From Actinocatenispora comari (GTDB lineage Bacteria > Actinomycetota > Actinomycetes > Mycobacteriales > Micromonosporaceae), in contig NZ_BOPO01000101.1 in the NCBI RefSeq assembly GCF_017312725.1, positions 1 through 64,000 on the forward strand: DNA of 64,000 nucleotides. The letters are read 5' to 3'. This document shows, one piece after another, positions 11,201 through 19,713 of this stretch (positions are counted from its first letter, which is position 1; the number at the start of each line of letters is the position of its first letter). The notes under the pieces were generated by a model, which saw only the letters and a list, made by a program, of their open reading frames with translations, was not told where the DNA came from and did no database searches. The position numbers and the translations under genes are program-made.

Positions 11201-11394
11201 AACAGGATCGAGTCGGTGGCGGACACGTCCGAGGCGTCCGGCGGTACGACGGCGACCTCGGCAGGTGCGGCGGCACCGGCGGGTGCGGCGGCCGGCATCG
11301 CGGCCGCCGGCGTACCGGCCAGCGTGGCCGCCGCGACGAGTGCCGCGGAGCCGGCCGCGAGCCAGCGGAAAGCCTTGCGGGGGCTGGGGATCAC
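8245..11394 (-). CDS. Secreted FG-GAP/VCBS repeat protein, paralogue B
   Basis: 1049 residues starting with GTG at 11394 behind AAGGA (spacing about 9). The signal peptide runs from IPSPRKAFRW through an Ala-rich core to about residue 40. Domain order equals paralogue A: propeller-like N-terminal 650 residues (LYWSCGGDSAGVYDL, ALLGDGYLVLRNADSL), FlgD-like Ig domain (SWNGLRADGSMPPSGRYRW), then four FG-GAP repeats ending in SNYAMF. The FG-GAP part is nearly identical to A in protein and in DNA, whereas the first 650 residues are only moderately similar. The gene ends 97 nt before the start of A and lies on the same strand, so the three paralogues may be read together or each from its own leader. 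No catalytic motif was seen. Confidence 0.88.
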   Translation of the reverse strand: MIPSPRKAFRWLAAGSAALVAAATLAGTPAAAMPAAAPAGAAAPAEVAVVPPDASDVSATDSILFAGATGFAHVQQGVDGIRWTDYATGASHPMPALDGVAADRIHFGGGDHVAVFHAGYFGVPIQVADPDSQTLTTYRSPPDFAPEGVGADGTTAIGGVRTEGEPRYQLLDLATGKLSHIAGLPAQFWGVVNTKVLVDGENHAVLPYRTAQDEALYALVDLHTGQSTTVHGIPSSVSPAPEIALTATELSWTVSTDVGPAVGVVQQAAVLAGEEPEPAIIPVPSDKQRSWVPVGNHLLRPDDDWPVSGPLLDIDAASPQPATRLAVRSVGPVLAADGSVLAVGGADGTHAGVHRYIDAGGGSLADDTVVALPPLQPTGTAGISMARGNLRHIEAFPAFGGGTEFRLFNHGLTADGDPTGSPYGAVVGGALPATTNRCQDGVACVRSVDGNKWGVAFVGSADGKSTVYGQVDDADWPPRDKTLDVPDATLVDASRNDVLVTSASTGQQYVVDLGYLSVVATGPATGAALWDSRLWQATGAGVITESTLSRTDATVTRTIRTGSGCQADELQVTQHFLYWSCGGDSAGVYDLTSDVSFRVPAGTALLGDGYLVLRNADSLQLVDIHTDAAAPAQRLAALPASNVADDRNIAWTVDRYSGQVAYVSADGSVHVLTTGVPGSPVTAVGGDGITHDVYPRSPDKGGWSESLQLDRPVDSWRVTFSLPGVDTVEYSVSGGATRQNVTASWNGLRADGSMPPSGRYRWQWYATVGGVEFPVQGGSGKVWVECGTTLFRTYDCLNDAAVMKVDKTTFHTVWRRGTGDGKLHEAGGRYDYTVWPLGAGGYSMIIPFGDLDGDGLNDLLVRNNSGEVGGYLGGSASYFERGVSKHVTIGSGYGGFTAIVSTGDLNDDGVDDLVVRNSAGVLYFKAGTGKSQFKPGVRFTAGWNKYVKLIGVGDVDGDGCGDLMAVDGDGVMWFYRGTKDGKFATKVRIGAGWAKYNSIIGIGDITGDAIPDLIARDSAGTVWRYDGTGHATWSTKTQITTGWSNYAMF

Positions 11395-11540
11395 GGTGCG
11401 GTTTCCTTACCCGAGGCCGCGGTCTCGCGGCCCCGACGTCGTAGAGCCGAGACAGCGCCTCGAATCGGGCGAGGGAGCCCGGTTCGGAGCGGGTGAACCG
11501 CGGCCGTCGCCCGGGGCTGGGCGGCGGCCGCGATCCGCGA

Positions 11541-14500
11541 TCAGAACAGCGCGTACTTCGACCAGCCGGTGGCGATCTGCGCCTTGGTCGACCAGGTCGC
11601 GTGGCCGGTGCCGTCGTAGCGCCAGATCGTGCCGGCCGAGTCACGAGCGATCAGGTCCGGGATGCCGTCGCCGGTGATGTCACCGACCCCGATGACCGCG
11701 TTGTACTTCGCCCACCCGGCACCGATCCGCACCTTCGTGGCGAACTTGCCATCCTTGGTGCCGCGGTAGAACCACATCACCCCGTCACCGTCGACCGCGA
11801 GCAGATCCCCGCAGCCATCGCCATCGAGATCACCCGCACCGATCAGCTTCACGTACTTGTTCCACCCGGCCGTGAACCGCACCCCCGGCTTGAACTGCGA
11901 CTTCCCGGTGCCCGCCTTGAAGTACAGCACCCCGGCGCTGTTGCGCACCACCAGGTCGTCGATGCCGTCGCCGTTCAGATCACCCGTCGACACGATCGCC
12001 GTGAACCCGCCGTACCCGGAACCGATCGTCACGTGCTCGCTGACGCCGCGCTCGAAGTAGCCGCCGCCGTCGCCGAGGTAACCGCCTACCTCGCCGGAAT
12101 TGTTGCGTACCAGCAGATCGTCGTGACCGTCGCCGTTGAGGTCGCCGAACGGAATGAGCATCGAGTAACCGCCTGCGCCCAGCGGCCAGTAGGACGTGGA
12201 GGGCCCGGCGTGCAGCCCGCCGTCGCTGGCACCGAGCTCCAGGCCGGCGTCGTAGTTCGTCGTGTCGTCGCGCATCAGCCCGCCGGAGCCGGCGCAGTAG
12301 TAGTCGCGGAACACCCGAGCACCGCACAGCACCTGCATCGTGCCGGAGGCACCGGTGAAGGGCATCGACGTGCCGTCGACCGTGCCATACCACTGGAAGC
12401 GGTAGTCGCCGTTCGGCGCGTAGGACCCGTCGGGGAGCTTCCCGTCCCAGGAGGCACTGGCGAGCTGGCGGGTGGCCCCGCCGGCCTCGGTGAAGAGGAC
12501 CTCGCCGGTCGCCTTGCGGGTCAGCGTCACCTTCCAGCCGGACACCGGGCGGTCGAACGTCGCCTGCGACGTCCACGGGTACGACTCGCGGGGCGAGGTG
12601 AAGTCGCGGCTCACGGCGCTGCCGGTCGGCGGCGAGGCGGGTACCTCGGTGGCGAGCACGTGCACCGAATCGTCGGCGGACACGTAGGCGACGTCACCGC
12701 TGTACCGGTCCACCGTCCAACCTACGTTGCGGTCGTCGGACAGCGCGCCTGCCGGCAGGCTCGCCAACCGGACCGGCTGCGCCGCGGCCTCCGTGTGCAC
12801 GTCGATCAGTTGCAGCCCAAGGGAATCCTGCTGCACCAGGAAGCCGTCCCCCAGCTCGGCCGGGCCGGGCGGGACGGCGAACGCGACGTTGCCGGTCAGG
12901 TCGCGGATCCCGGCGACACCGGCGCAGGACCAGTACAGCCAGTGCTGGGTCACCTGCACCTCGTCGGGCTGGCAGGGCGCACCGACCTGGATCCTCCGTA
13001 CGAGGCGAGGTTCGGCGGTCGGCGACAGCTCGTACTCGGTGACGACGTTGGAGGCCGTGGCGCGGTAGAGCAGGTTCTGCCAGAGCGCGGCGCCGGTGCT
13101 CGGCGCGGTGGACACCAGCGCGTTCGCGGCCGGGTCGAGCACGTACTGGTTGCCGGTCGACGCACTGTCCACCACCACCCAGTCGCGGGACGCGTCCACG
13201 ACCCGGGCGTCGGCCTTGCCGAGGAAGTAGGAGGTGCCGGTGACAGCGGCGTCGTACAGGTTGAAGACGCTGCTGTTGCCCTGCGTACCCGCGTCGATCA
13301 CGGTGATGCCGCCGGCCGCACCGTCGACGCCACGCACGCAGGTCTGGTCGGTCGCGCACGGCTGGGTCGTCAGCGGCAGCAGCCCACCGTCGACCGGCCC
13401 GTAAGGGGCACCGGTCGGGTCCGCGTCCGGCGCCACCCCGTGGTTGTACAACCGCATCCGGACCTGACCGGTCACGGTCGGGTAGCTCTCGACGTGGCGC
13501 AGGTTGCCGTGCGCCATCACGAGACCGGCGTTGCTCGACTGCACCGCCGCCGGCGCCAGCACCGTCTCGTCGGCGAGCGCACCGGAGTCCGCCGGTACGA
13601 ACCGGTGCACCGCCGCGCTCGCGGCGCTCGCACCGCCCGCCACCACGACGCTGCCGTCGGCGGCCTGCACCAGCATCGACACCCGCGCCGGAAGCAGCGT
13701 GTGCGACGCCGTCCCGTCGAACGGGATGTCCAGAACCGGACCGGCGGGAGGCGTGTTCGCGGCCGCGGCCGGGGCCGCGACGAGGTGATCGCCGTCCGGT
13801 AGCCATTCGTAGCTCGGGTTGGCCGGGATCGGCACCACGACCGGATCCTGGCTGCCACCGGCCAGCACCGTGCTCTGCCGCAGGACGGCGACGGCCGGCT
13901 GGCCGTCCGCGGTGGCCACGGGCCAGGCGATGACCTCCGGGGTCATCGTGACCGTGCTCGACGCGGGCAGGCCCGACACCGGGGACCCGGTGTCGGCGGT
14001 CAGATCGAGCAGCAGGTGCTGGACGGTGGTGGCGGTGCGGTCGGTCCGATAGGACAGCAGGACGTGGTCGGCGCCGTCCGCCCGCACCGCCGAGTCGAAG
14101 ACGACGGTGCTCGGCACGCCACCGATGTCGCTGAGCGCCCCGGTCGACAGGTCGAGCAGCTTCATCGACGGTGGCGCCGAGCCACCGGCTGCGAAGACCA
14201 CCGCGCGGGTGCCGTCGGCCCCGACCGCGACGACCTGGTACCCGTCGGGCACTGCCCGGCTGGTCAGCGACGCGCTGCCGGGCACGCCGACCGCGACGGT
14301 TCCGCCCGTTGCCGTCCCGTACACGGCGATGTGGTCGCCACCGCCGGGGTGGATGGTCGCTGGTGCCACACCGTCGAGCGCCGGCGCCGGTCGGCTGGTA
14401 CCGGTGCCGTAGTCAGTCCAGGTCAGGGCAGCACCACCGACGCGGTGGTGCAACAACCCGGTCGCACCGGCGAACACGACCGTGTCCGGTGCGGTGACGC

Positions 14501-14648
14501 CCGGCGAGTCCGCCGGGAAGGTGGCGATCTCGGTCGGGGTCGCGGCGGAGGCGGTGGTGGGTACGGCGGAGACGAGGGTGGCGGTGAGGACCGCGGTGAT
14601 GCTGGTGGCGAGAAATGCCCGAAAAGCCTTACGGGAACGCGTAAGCAC
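11541..14648 (-). CDS. Secreted FG-GAP/VCBS repeat protein, paralogue C
   Basis: 1035 residues from the GTG at 14648, with GGGAGCTG upstream as in paralogue A. The signal peptide starts LTRSRKAFRAF and ends near SAATPTE (residue about 36). The propeller-like region contains LYWSCAGVAGIRDL and LGDGFLVQQDSLGLQ; the FlgD-like Ig domain has SWDGKLPDGSYAPNGDYRF; four FG-GAP repeats close the protein (ending SKYALF). Several repeats differ from A and B at synonymous sites (for example GDLNGDGHDDLLV and GDLDGDGCGDLLA), so C is the more diverged copy. Upstream, GGTGGTGCTATCGT and TCCTCGAC are shared in modified form with the leader of A, so the duplication included regulatory DNA. It is the first gene of the minus-strand block. 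Confidence 0.88.
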   Translation of the reverse strand: MLTRSRKAFRAFLATSITAVLTATLVSAVPTTASAATPTEIATFPADSPGVTAPDTVVFAGATGLLHHRVGGAALTWTDYGTGTSRPAPALDGVAPATIHPGGGDHIAVYGTATGGTVAVGVPGSASLTSRAVPDGYQVVAVGADGTRAVVFAAGGSAPPSMKLLDLSTGALSDIGGVPSTVVFDSAVRADGADHVLLSYRTDRTATTVQHLLLDLTADTGSPVSGLPASSTVTMTPEVIAWPVATADGQPAVAVLRQSTVLAGGSQDPVVVPIPANPSYEWLPDGDHLVAAPAAAANTPPAGPVLDIPFDGTASHTLLPARVSMLVQAADGSVVVAGGASAASAAVHRFVPADSGALADETVLAPAAVQSSNAGLVMAHGNLRHVESYPTVTGQVRMRLYNHGVAPDADPTGAPYGPVDGGLLPLTTQPCATDQTCVRGVDGAAGGITVIDAGTQGNSSVFNLYDAAVTGTSYFLGKADARVVDASRDWVVVDSASTGNQYVLDPAANALVSTAPSTGAALWQNLLYRATASNVVTEYELSPTAEPRLVRRIQVGAPCQPDEVQVTQHWLYWSCAGVAGIRDLTGNVAFAVPPGPAELGDGFLVQQDSLGLQLIDVHTEAAAQPVRLASLPAGALSDDRNVGWTVDRYSGDVAYVSADDSVHVLATEVPASPPTGSAVSRDFTSPRESYPWTSQATFDRPVSGWKVTLTRKATGEVLFTEAGGATRQLASASWDGKLPDGSYAPNGDYRFQWYGTVDGTSMPFTGASGTMQVLCGARVFRDYYCAGSGGLMRDDTTNYDAGLELGASDGGLHAGPSTSYWPLGAGGYSMLIPFGDLNGDGHDDLLVRNNSGEVGGYLGDGGGYFERGVSEHVTIGSGYGGFTAIVSTGDLNGDGIDDLVVRNSAGVLYFKAGTGKSQFKPGVRFTAGWNKYVKLIGAGDLDGDGCGDLLAVDGDGVMWFYRGTKDGKFATKVRIGAGWAKYNAVIGVGDITGDGIPDLIARDSAGTIWRYDGTGHATWSTKAQIATGWSKYALF

Positions 14649-14854
14649 GTCGTCAGCTCCCAGGGGAAAAGTCGAGGAACGATAGCACCACCGGCGGACG
14701 TTTTGGGGACAGGGAGTGGCCGGTCGACTACCGTTGTGCACCATTTGTCGTCAAGGCTGGGAATGCCGCACCGCGCCGGGCGTTGTACAACACGGCGCCG
14801 GCGCGGTGGGTCCGGCACGACGCGTACGGTCGGGGCAGCCCAGCCCGGCCCGCT

Positions 14855-14969
14855 GACCACGGCGACCCGAAACGACCACGGCGACCCGGCACCACCACGG
14901 CAGTCCGGAACCGCCACCGTGACCGAGTAGGACGACGGCGACCCTGCACCACGAAGACGACCCAGCACC
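14855..14969. repeat. Degenerate 19-bp tandem repeat array upstream of the helicase gene
   Basis: About six copies of a unit like GACCACGGCGACCCGNAAC, starting near 14855, 14874, 14893, 14912, 14931 and 14950 (19-bp period), the later ones increasingly degenerate. The array fills much of the 337-bp gap between the paralogue C start and the helicase start, and runs almost to the helicase ribosome site. Apart from the paralogue C leader at the left edge I see nothing else in the gap. Confidence 0.65.
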
Positions 14970-14985
14970 ACGAAACGGAGCGAGC

Positions 14986-17526
14986 GTGACACTGACCGAC
15001 CTGGTACCCGGCAGCGCGGAGCCGGACGCTGTCTACGAGGCGTTCGAGGGCTGGGTCGGCGAGCAGGGCCTCACGCTGTACCCGGCGCAGCAGGAGGCGC
15101 TGATCGAGCTGGTGTCCGGCTCGAACGTGATCCTGTCCACGCCGACCGGCTCGGGCAAGAGCCTCGTCGCGGTCGGCGCGCACTTCGCCGCGCTGGCCGG
15201 GGTCGCCACCAGCGGCCGCGCCGGCGGGCAGCGCCGCGGCCGGACCTTCTACACGGCGCCGATCAAGGCGCTGGTGAGCGAGAAGTTCTTCGCGCTGTGC
15301 GACACCTTCGGGCCGGCGAACGTCGGCATGCTCACCGGCGACGCGAGCGTCAACCCGACCGCGCCGATCATCTGCTGCACCGCGGAGATCCTGGCGAACC
15401 TGGCGCTGCGGGACGGTTCCGACGCCGACGTCGACCAGGTGGTGATGGACGAGTTCCACTTCTACGCCGACCCGGACCGCGGTTGGGCCTGGCAGGTACC
15501 GCTGATCGAGCTGCGCAAGGCGCAGTTCCTGCTGATGTCCGCGACCCTCGGCGACGTGTCGAAGTTCGAGGCGGACCTGACCCGGCGCACCGGCCGCACC
15601 ACCACCGTGGTCAGCTCGGCGGAGCGCCCGGTGCCGTTGACCTTCGAGTACGTGACGACGCCGCTGCACGAGACGCTGGAGTTGCTGCTGGAGGAGCACC
15701 AGGCGCCGATCTACGTCGTGCACTTCACCCAGGCGGCGGCGCTGGAACGCGCCCAGGCGCTGATGAGTACGAACGTGAGCAGCAAGGCGGAGAAGGAGGC
15801 GATCGGCCAGCTGATCGGCGACTTCCGGTTCGCCGCCGGGTTCGGCAAGACACTGTCCAGGTTGGTGCGGCACGGGATCGGCGTGCACCACGCCGGCATG
15901 CTGCCCAAGTACCGCCGGCTGGTGGAGTTGCTGGCGCAGGCCGGGCTGCTGAAGGTGATCTGCGGTACCGACACCCTCGGCGTCGGCATCAACGTGCCGA
16001 TCCGGACGGTGATCTTCTCCGGGCTGACCAAGTTCGACGGGGTGCGGATGCGCCAGCTCAACGCCCGCGAGTTCCACCAGATCGCCGGGCGGGCGGGCCG
16101 GGCCGGCTACGACACCGCCGGTACGGTCGTGGTCGAGGCGCCGGACCACGTGATCGAGAACGAGAAGGCGTTGCGCAAGGCCGGCAACGACGAGAAGAAG
16201 CGGCGCAAGGTGGTGCGCAAGAAGCCGGCGCCGGGCACCGTGTCGTGGACGAAGGCGACGTTCGAGCGGCTGGTGGCGGCCGAGCCGGAGCCGCTCAGCT
16301 CGCAGTTCCGGGTCAGCCACGCGATGCTGCTCAACGTCATCGACCGCGGCGGCGAGCCGTTCCTATCGATGCGGCACCTGCTGGAGGACAACCACGAGAC
16401 CCGTACCGCGCAGCTGAAGCACATCCGCCGGACGATCGCGATCTACCGGGCGCTGCGGGCCGGCGGCGTGGTCGAGGAACTGGACGAGCCGGACGAGTAC
16501 GGCGACACCATCCGGGTCACGATCGACCTGCAGGCCGACTTCGCGCTGAACCAGCCGCTGTCGCCGTTCGCGCTCGCGGCCCTGGAGGTGCTCGACCGCG
16601 AGTCGCCGTCCTACCCGCTGGACGTGGTGTCGGTGATCGAGTCCACTCTGGACGATCCCCGGCAGGTACTGTCCGCGCAGCAGTTCGCGGCGCGCGGCGA
16701 GGCGGTCGACGCGATGAAGGCCGACGGCGTCGAGTACGACGAGCGGATGGAGCGGCTGGAGCAGGTCACCTGGCCCAAGCCGCTGGCCGACCTGCTCGAC
16801 GTCACCTACGAGGCGTACGCCAAGGGCCACCCCTGGGTCCGCGACCACGAGCTGTCGCCGAAGTCGGTGGTGCGTGACATGTACGAGAAGGCGATGACCT
16901 TCACCGAGTACATCGGCGCCTACAAGCTGGCCCGCTCGGAGGGCGTGCTGCTGCGCTACCTGGCCGACGCGTACAAGGCGTTGAAGCAGACGGTGCCGGA
17001 CTCGGCCCGTACCGAGGAGCTGACCGACCTGGTGGAGTGGCTCGGCGAGCTGGTCCGGCAGGTCGACTCCAGCCTGCTGGACGAGTGGGAGAAGCTGACC
17101 CACCCGGACGCGGTGCCGGAGCAGTCCACTGTGGACGACAAGCCGCCGGCGGTGACCGCGAACGTGCGCGCGTTCCGGGTTCTCGTGCGCAACGCGCTGT
17201 TCCGCCGGGTCGAACTGGCCGCGCTGCGCCGGTACGACCGGCTCGGCGAGCTGGACGCCGAGCAGGGGTTCGACGCCGACGCGTGGGCCGACGCGCTGGC
17301 GGGCTACTACGCCGAGCACGACGAGATCGGCACCGGCCCGGACGCGCGCGGCCCGAAGCTGCTGCAGATCGAGCAGCAGCCGCAGCGGTGGCTGGTGCGC
17401 CAGGTGCTGGACGACCCGGCCGGCGACCACGACTGGTCCATCGACGCCGAGGTCGACCTGCCCGCCTCGGACGAGGCCGGTACCGCGGTCGTGCGGGTCA
17501 CCGGCGTCCGCCGCCTCGGTTACTGA
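14986..17526 (+). CDS. DEAD/DEAH-box helicase with C-terminal DUF3516
   Basis: 846 residues from the GTG at 14986, preceded by ACGGAG. It has the superfamily 2 helicase motifs in order: Walker A TPTGSGKS (residues 52-59), motif Ia APIKALVSEK (91-100), motif II DEFH (155-158, a DExH variant), motif III SAT (185-187), and motif VI QIAGRAGRAG (about 365-374). The HHAGM element before motif V is shared with Ski2-like and MTR4-like helicases. The C-terminal about 400 residues match the DUF3516 extension of actinobacterial helicases by overall character (ELTDLVEWLGELVRQVDSSLL), partly acidic and helical. It should unwind RNA or DNA using ATP in the cytoplasm; the substrate is unknown. The length is typical and there is no break. 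No operon partner is apparent: the next gene is convergent. Confidence 0.93.
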   Translation: MTLTDLVPGSAEPDAVYEAFEGWVGEQGLTLYPAQQEALIELVSGSNVILSTPTGSGKSLVAVGAHFAALAGVATSGRAGGQRRGRTFYTAPIKALVSEKFFALCDTFGPANVGMLTGDASVNPTAPIICCTAEILANLALRDGSDADVDQVVMDEFHFYADPDRGWAWQVPLIELRKAQFLLMSATLGDVSKFEADLTRRTGRTTTVVSSAERPVPLTFEYVTTPLHETLELLLEEHQAPIYVVHFTQAAALERAQALMSTNVSSKAEKEAIGQLIGDFRFAAGFGKTLSRLVRHGIGVHHAGMLPKYRRLVELLAQAGLLKVICGTDTLGVGINVPIRTVIFSGLTKFDGVRMRQLNAREFHQIAGRAGRAGYDTAGTVVVEAPDHVIENEKALRKAGNDEKKRRKVVRKKPAPGTVSWTKATFERLVAAEPEPLSSQFRVSHAMLLNVIDRGGEPFLSMRHLLEDNHETRTAQLKHIRRTIAIYRALRAGGVVEELDEPDEYGDTIRVTIDLQADFALNQPLSPFALAALEVLDRESPSYPLDVVSVIESTLDDPRQVLSAQQFAARGEAVDAMKADGVEYDERMERLEQVTWPKPLADLLDVTYEAYAKGHPWVRDHELSPKSVVRDMYEKAMTFTEYIGAYKLARSEGVLLRYLADAYKALKQTVPDSARTEELTDLVEWLGELVRQVDSSLLDEWEKLTHPDAVPEQSTVDDKPPAVTANVRAFRVLVRNALFRRVELAALRRYDRLGELDAEQGFDADAWADALAGYYAEHDEIGTGPDARGPKLLQIEQQPQRWLVRQVLDDPAGDHDWSIDAEVDLPASDEAGTAVVRVTGVRRLGY

Positions 17527-17638
17527 CCCCGGCACCCCGCGCCCGGCGGTGACCGGGCCGCGCGGTGGCGGCACGGCTCGCCGGGGCATCCCGGCTCGCG
17601 GTGGCGGCGCGGCGCAGGATCGGGCCGCCGGGGCGCCG

Positions 17639-18574
17639 TCAGGGCAACAGAAGCGTCTTGCCGGTGACGGCGCGGCGTTCGATCGCGGTGTGCGCCTGCC
17701 CGGCGTGCGCCAGCGGGAACGTCTGCCCGATGACCGGCACGATGGACCCCTCGACCGCGGCGGCGAACGCGCGGGCGAGCAGCTCCCGCTGCCGGGCCGG
17801 CCCGAACCGGAGGTCGCCGATGCCGTAGCTGGTCAGCTCGCGCGAGCCGTCGACGGTGGCGAACCCGCCGGCGGTGGCGGCGCCGTAGCCGAGGAACGTG
17901 CCACCGGCGGCGACCGCTGCGACGGCGGCCGTCCCGACCGCGCCGCCCACCCCGTCGAACACCACGTCGGCGCGCAGCGACGGCCAGTCGGCGGCGCCGG
18001 TGTCGACCGCCTCGTCGGCGCCCAGCCGCCGGACCAGGTCGAGCTTCACCTGCCCGCGTGCGGTCGCCAGCACGTGCGCGCCGGCCGCGCGCGCCAGCTG
18101 GACGAGCAGGATCGCCGCGCCGCCGGTACCGCCGACGACCACGACCCGCTGGTCCGGCTTGAGGCCGGCCAGCTCCGCCAGCGCCAGCGCGGTCGGCCCG
18201 TCGTACGACAGCGCCGCGGACTCGCGCAGGTCCAGCGCGTCCGGTACGTCGATCAGCTCGGCGGCCGGCGCCACCACCTGCTCGGCGTACGAGCCGGCCA
18301 CGTACGCGGCGACCCGGCGACCCCGCAGCCCCGGGTCGACGTCGGCGCCGACGGCCGCGACGGTGCCGGTGAGCGCGCCGCCCGGCACGTACGGCGGGGT
18401 CACCGGGAACCAGTCCCGCGCCTGGCCGGCCCGGATCCGCGTCTCGATCACCATCGTGTCGATCGCGGCGACCTGGACCAGCACCTCGCCCGCACCGACC
18501 ATCGGCCCCGGCACCTGGTGCGCCACCAGCACGTCCGGCCCGCCGAACCGGGTCGCCTGTACCACCAGCATCAT
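17639..18574 (-). CDS. Zinc-free MDR family NAD(P)H:quinone oxidoreductase-like protein (second of a tandem pair)
   Basis: 311 residues if started at the ATG at 18574 (an ATG-ATG pair at 18574/18571); AAGGAG precedes it by 3 to 6 nt, and the protein then begins MMLVVQATRFGGPDVL, the normal start of this family. GroES-like N-terminal domain to about residue 120, then a Rossmann fold with VVVVGGTGGAAILLVQLA for NADPH. The structural and catalytic zinc cysteines of alcohol dehydrogenases are absent, so a quinone or enone reductase is the best call. It lies 88 nt downstream of a paralogue on the same strand; the two share FGGPDVL, WFPVTPPYVPG and a DVVFDGVGG motif, pointing to tandem duplication. 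Probably co-transcribed from the MerR-type promoter at 19.66 kb. Confidence 0.85.
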   Translation of the reverse strand: MMLVVQATRFGGPDVLVAHQVPGPMVGAGEVLVQVAAIDTMVIETRIRAGQARDWFPVTPPYVPGGALTGTVAAVGADVDPGLRGRRVAAYVAGSYAEQVVAPAAELIDVPDALDLRESAALSYDGPTALALAELAGLKPDQRVVVVGGTGGAAILLVQLARAAGAHVLATARGQVKLDLVRRLGADEAVDTGAADWPSLRADVVFDGVGGAVGTAAVAAVAAGGTFLGYGAATAGGFATVDGSRELTSYGIGDLRFGPARQRELLARAFAAAVEGSIVPVIGQTFPLAHAGQAHTAIERRAVTGKTLLLP

Positions 18575-18662
18575 CCGCTCCTTCGCCGCCGTCGAGTCGT
18601 CCCGCCCCGGTACCGCCACGTAGCCGGATCGCCGCCAGCGGCCCAGATCCGAGCCCATCCGC

Positions 18663-19625
18663 TCACGGTTGCAGCAGGATCTTGCCGAGTACCGAACGGG
18701 ACTCGGTCGCGGCGTGCGCCGCCGCGGCGTCGCTCAGCCGGAAGACGCGGCCGATCACCGGCCGCAGCCGCCCCTCGACCGCCGCCTGGAATGCCTGGGC
18801 AGCAAGGGAAGTCACGTCGTAGCGGGCCTGCGACAGCTCCCCGATGCCGTACCGGGTGATGCCGCGCCGCGCCGCCTCCGCCTCGGCGACCGCGGCGAAC
18901 TCGCCGGTCGGCGCCCCGTAGCCGAAGAACCGGCCGCCGCGGCGAACGGTGTCGAACGCCGCCGTACCGATCTCGCCGCCGACCCCGTCGAACACCACGT
19001 CCACACCGCCCGCCTCGCGCAGCCGGGCCGACCAGCCCGGCTCGCCCGGGTCCAGTACCGTGCCGGCGCCGGCCTGCCGCACCAGGTCCTGCTTGCGCTC
19101 GCCGCGCGCGGCGCCGATCACCCGGGCACCGGCCGCGGCGGCCAGCTGCACCGCGAGCAGGCCGGCACCACCGTTCGCGCCGAGCACCAGCACCGACTCG
19201 TCCGCCCGTACCGCCGCGGTGTGCAGCAGGGTCAACGCCATCGGCCCGTCGTGCGACAGCGCCGCCGCGTCGACCAGCTCCAACTCGTCCGGTACCGGCG
19301 CCAGCTGGTCGACGGCGACCACGGCACGCTGGGCGTACGCGTTGACGCTGCCGGTGTAGCCGACCACCCGGCGCCCCAACCAGTCGTCACCGACGCCGTC
19401 GCCGACCGCGAGCACGGTGCCCGCGACCCCGTCGCCCGGCACGTACGGCGGGGTCACCGGGAACCACTGCTGGCCCCAGCCGGACCGCACCTGCGCCTCG
19501 ACGTACAGCACGTCGATCGCGGCGACCTCGACCACCACCTGCCCCGGTCCGGCGACCGGATCGGCCGCCTCCCGGCCCACCAGTACGTCCGGCCCGCCGA
19601 ACCGCGCCGCCTCCGCCACCAACAT
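18663..19625 (-). CDS. Zinc-free MDR family NAD(P)H:quinone oxidoreductase-like protein (first of a tandem pair)
   Basis: 320 residues from the ATG at 19625, chosen because GAGGGGAG lies 7 nt upstream and the product begins MLVAEAARFGGPDVLVG like its neighbour. The GroES-like domain is followed by a nucleotide-binding site VLVLGANGGAGLLAVQLA. No zinc-ligand cysteines. It is likely a soluble NADPH-dependent reductase of quinones or reactive carbonyls. The region upstream (19656-19686) is a MerR-type promoter with an over-long spacer, so expression probably responds to an electrophile or oxidant sensed by a MerR protein; a MerR gene lies 1.4 kb away at 21040. The substrate cannot be read from the sequence. 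Confidence 0.86.
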   Translation of the reverse strand: MLVAEAARFGGPDVLVGREAADPVAGPGQVVVEVAAIDVLYVEAQVRSGWGQQWFPVTPPYVPGDGVAGTVLAVGDGVGDDWLGRRVVGYTGSVNAYAQRAVVAVDQLAPVPDELELVDAAALSHDGPMALTLLHTAAVRADESVLVLGANGGAGLLAVQLAAAAGARVIGAARGERKQDLVRQAGAGTVLDPGEPGWSARLREAGGVDVVFDGVGGEIGTAAFDTVRRGGRFFGYGAPTGEFAAVAEAEAARRGITRYGIGELSQARYDVTSLAAQAFQAAVEGRLRPVIGRVFRLSDAAAAHAATESRSVLGKILLQP

Positions 19626-19655
19626 CCGAACACTCCCCTCGGTCGTCCCGGGAAG

Positions 19656-19686
19656 AGTCTCGAACATGAAGCTGACTTCAAGTCAA
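19656..19686 (-). promoter_or_regulatory. MerR-type promoter and operator of the MDR pair
   Basis: On the minus strand: -35 TTGACT (19686-19681), a 19-bp spacer, then -10-like GAGACT (19661-19656). The spacer and -35 edge contain the dyad ACATGAAG-CTGA-CTTCAAGT (19664-19683, 7 of 8 bp symmetric). An elongated spacer holding a centred dyad is the hallmark of promoters activated by MerR-family proteins. It sits 31 bp upstream of the start codon at 19625. Confidence 0.65.
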
Positions 19687-19713
19687 GCAGGTGGCGTGGA
19701 TCATGCTTGAGGT

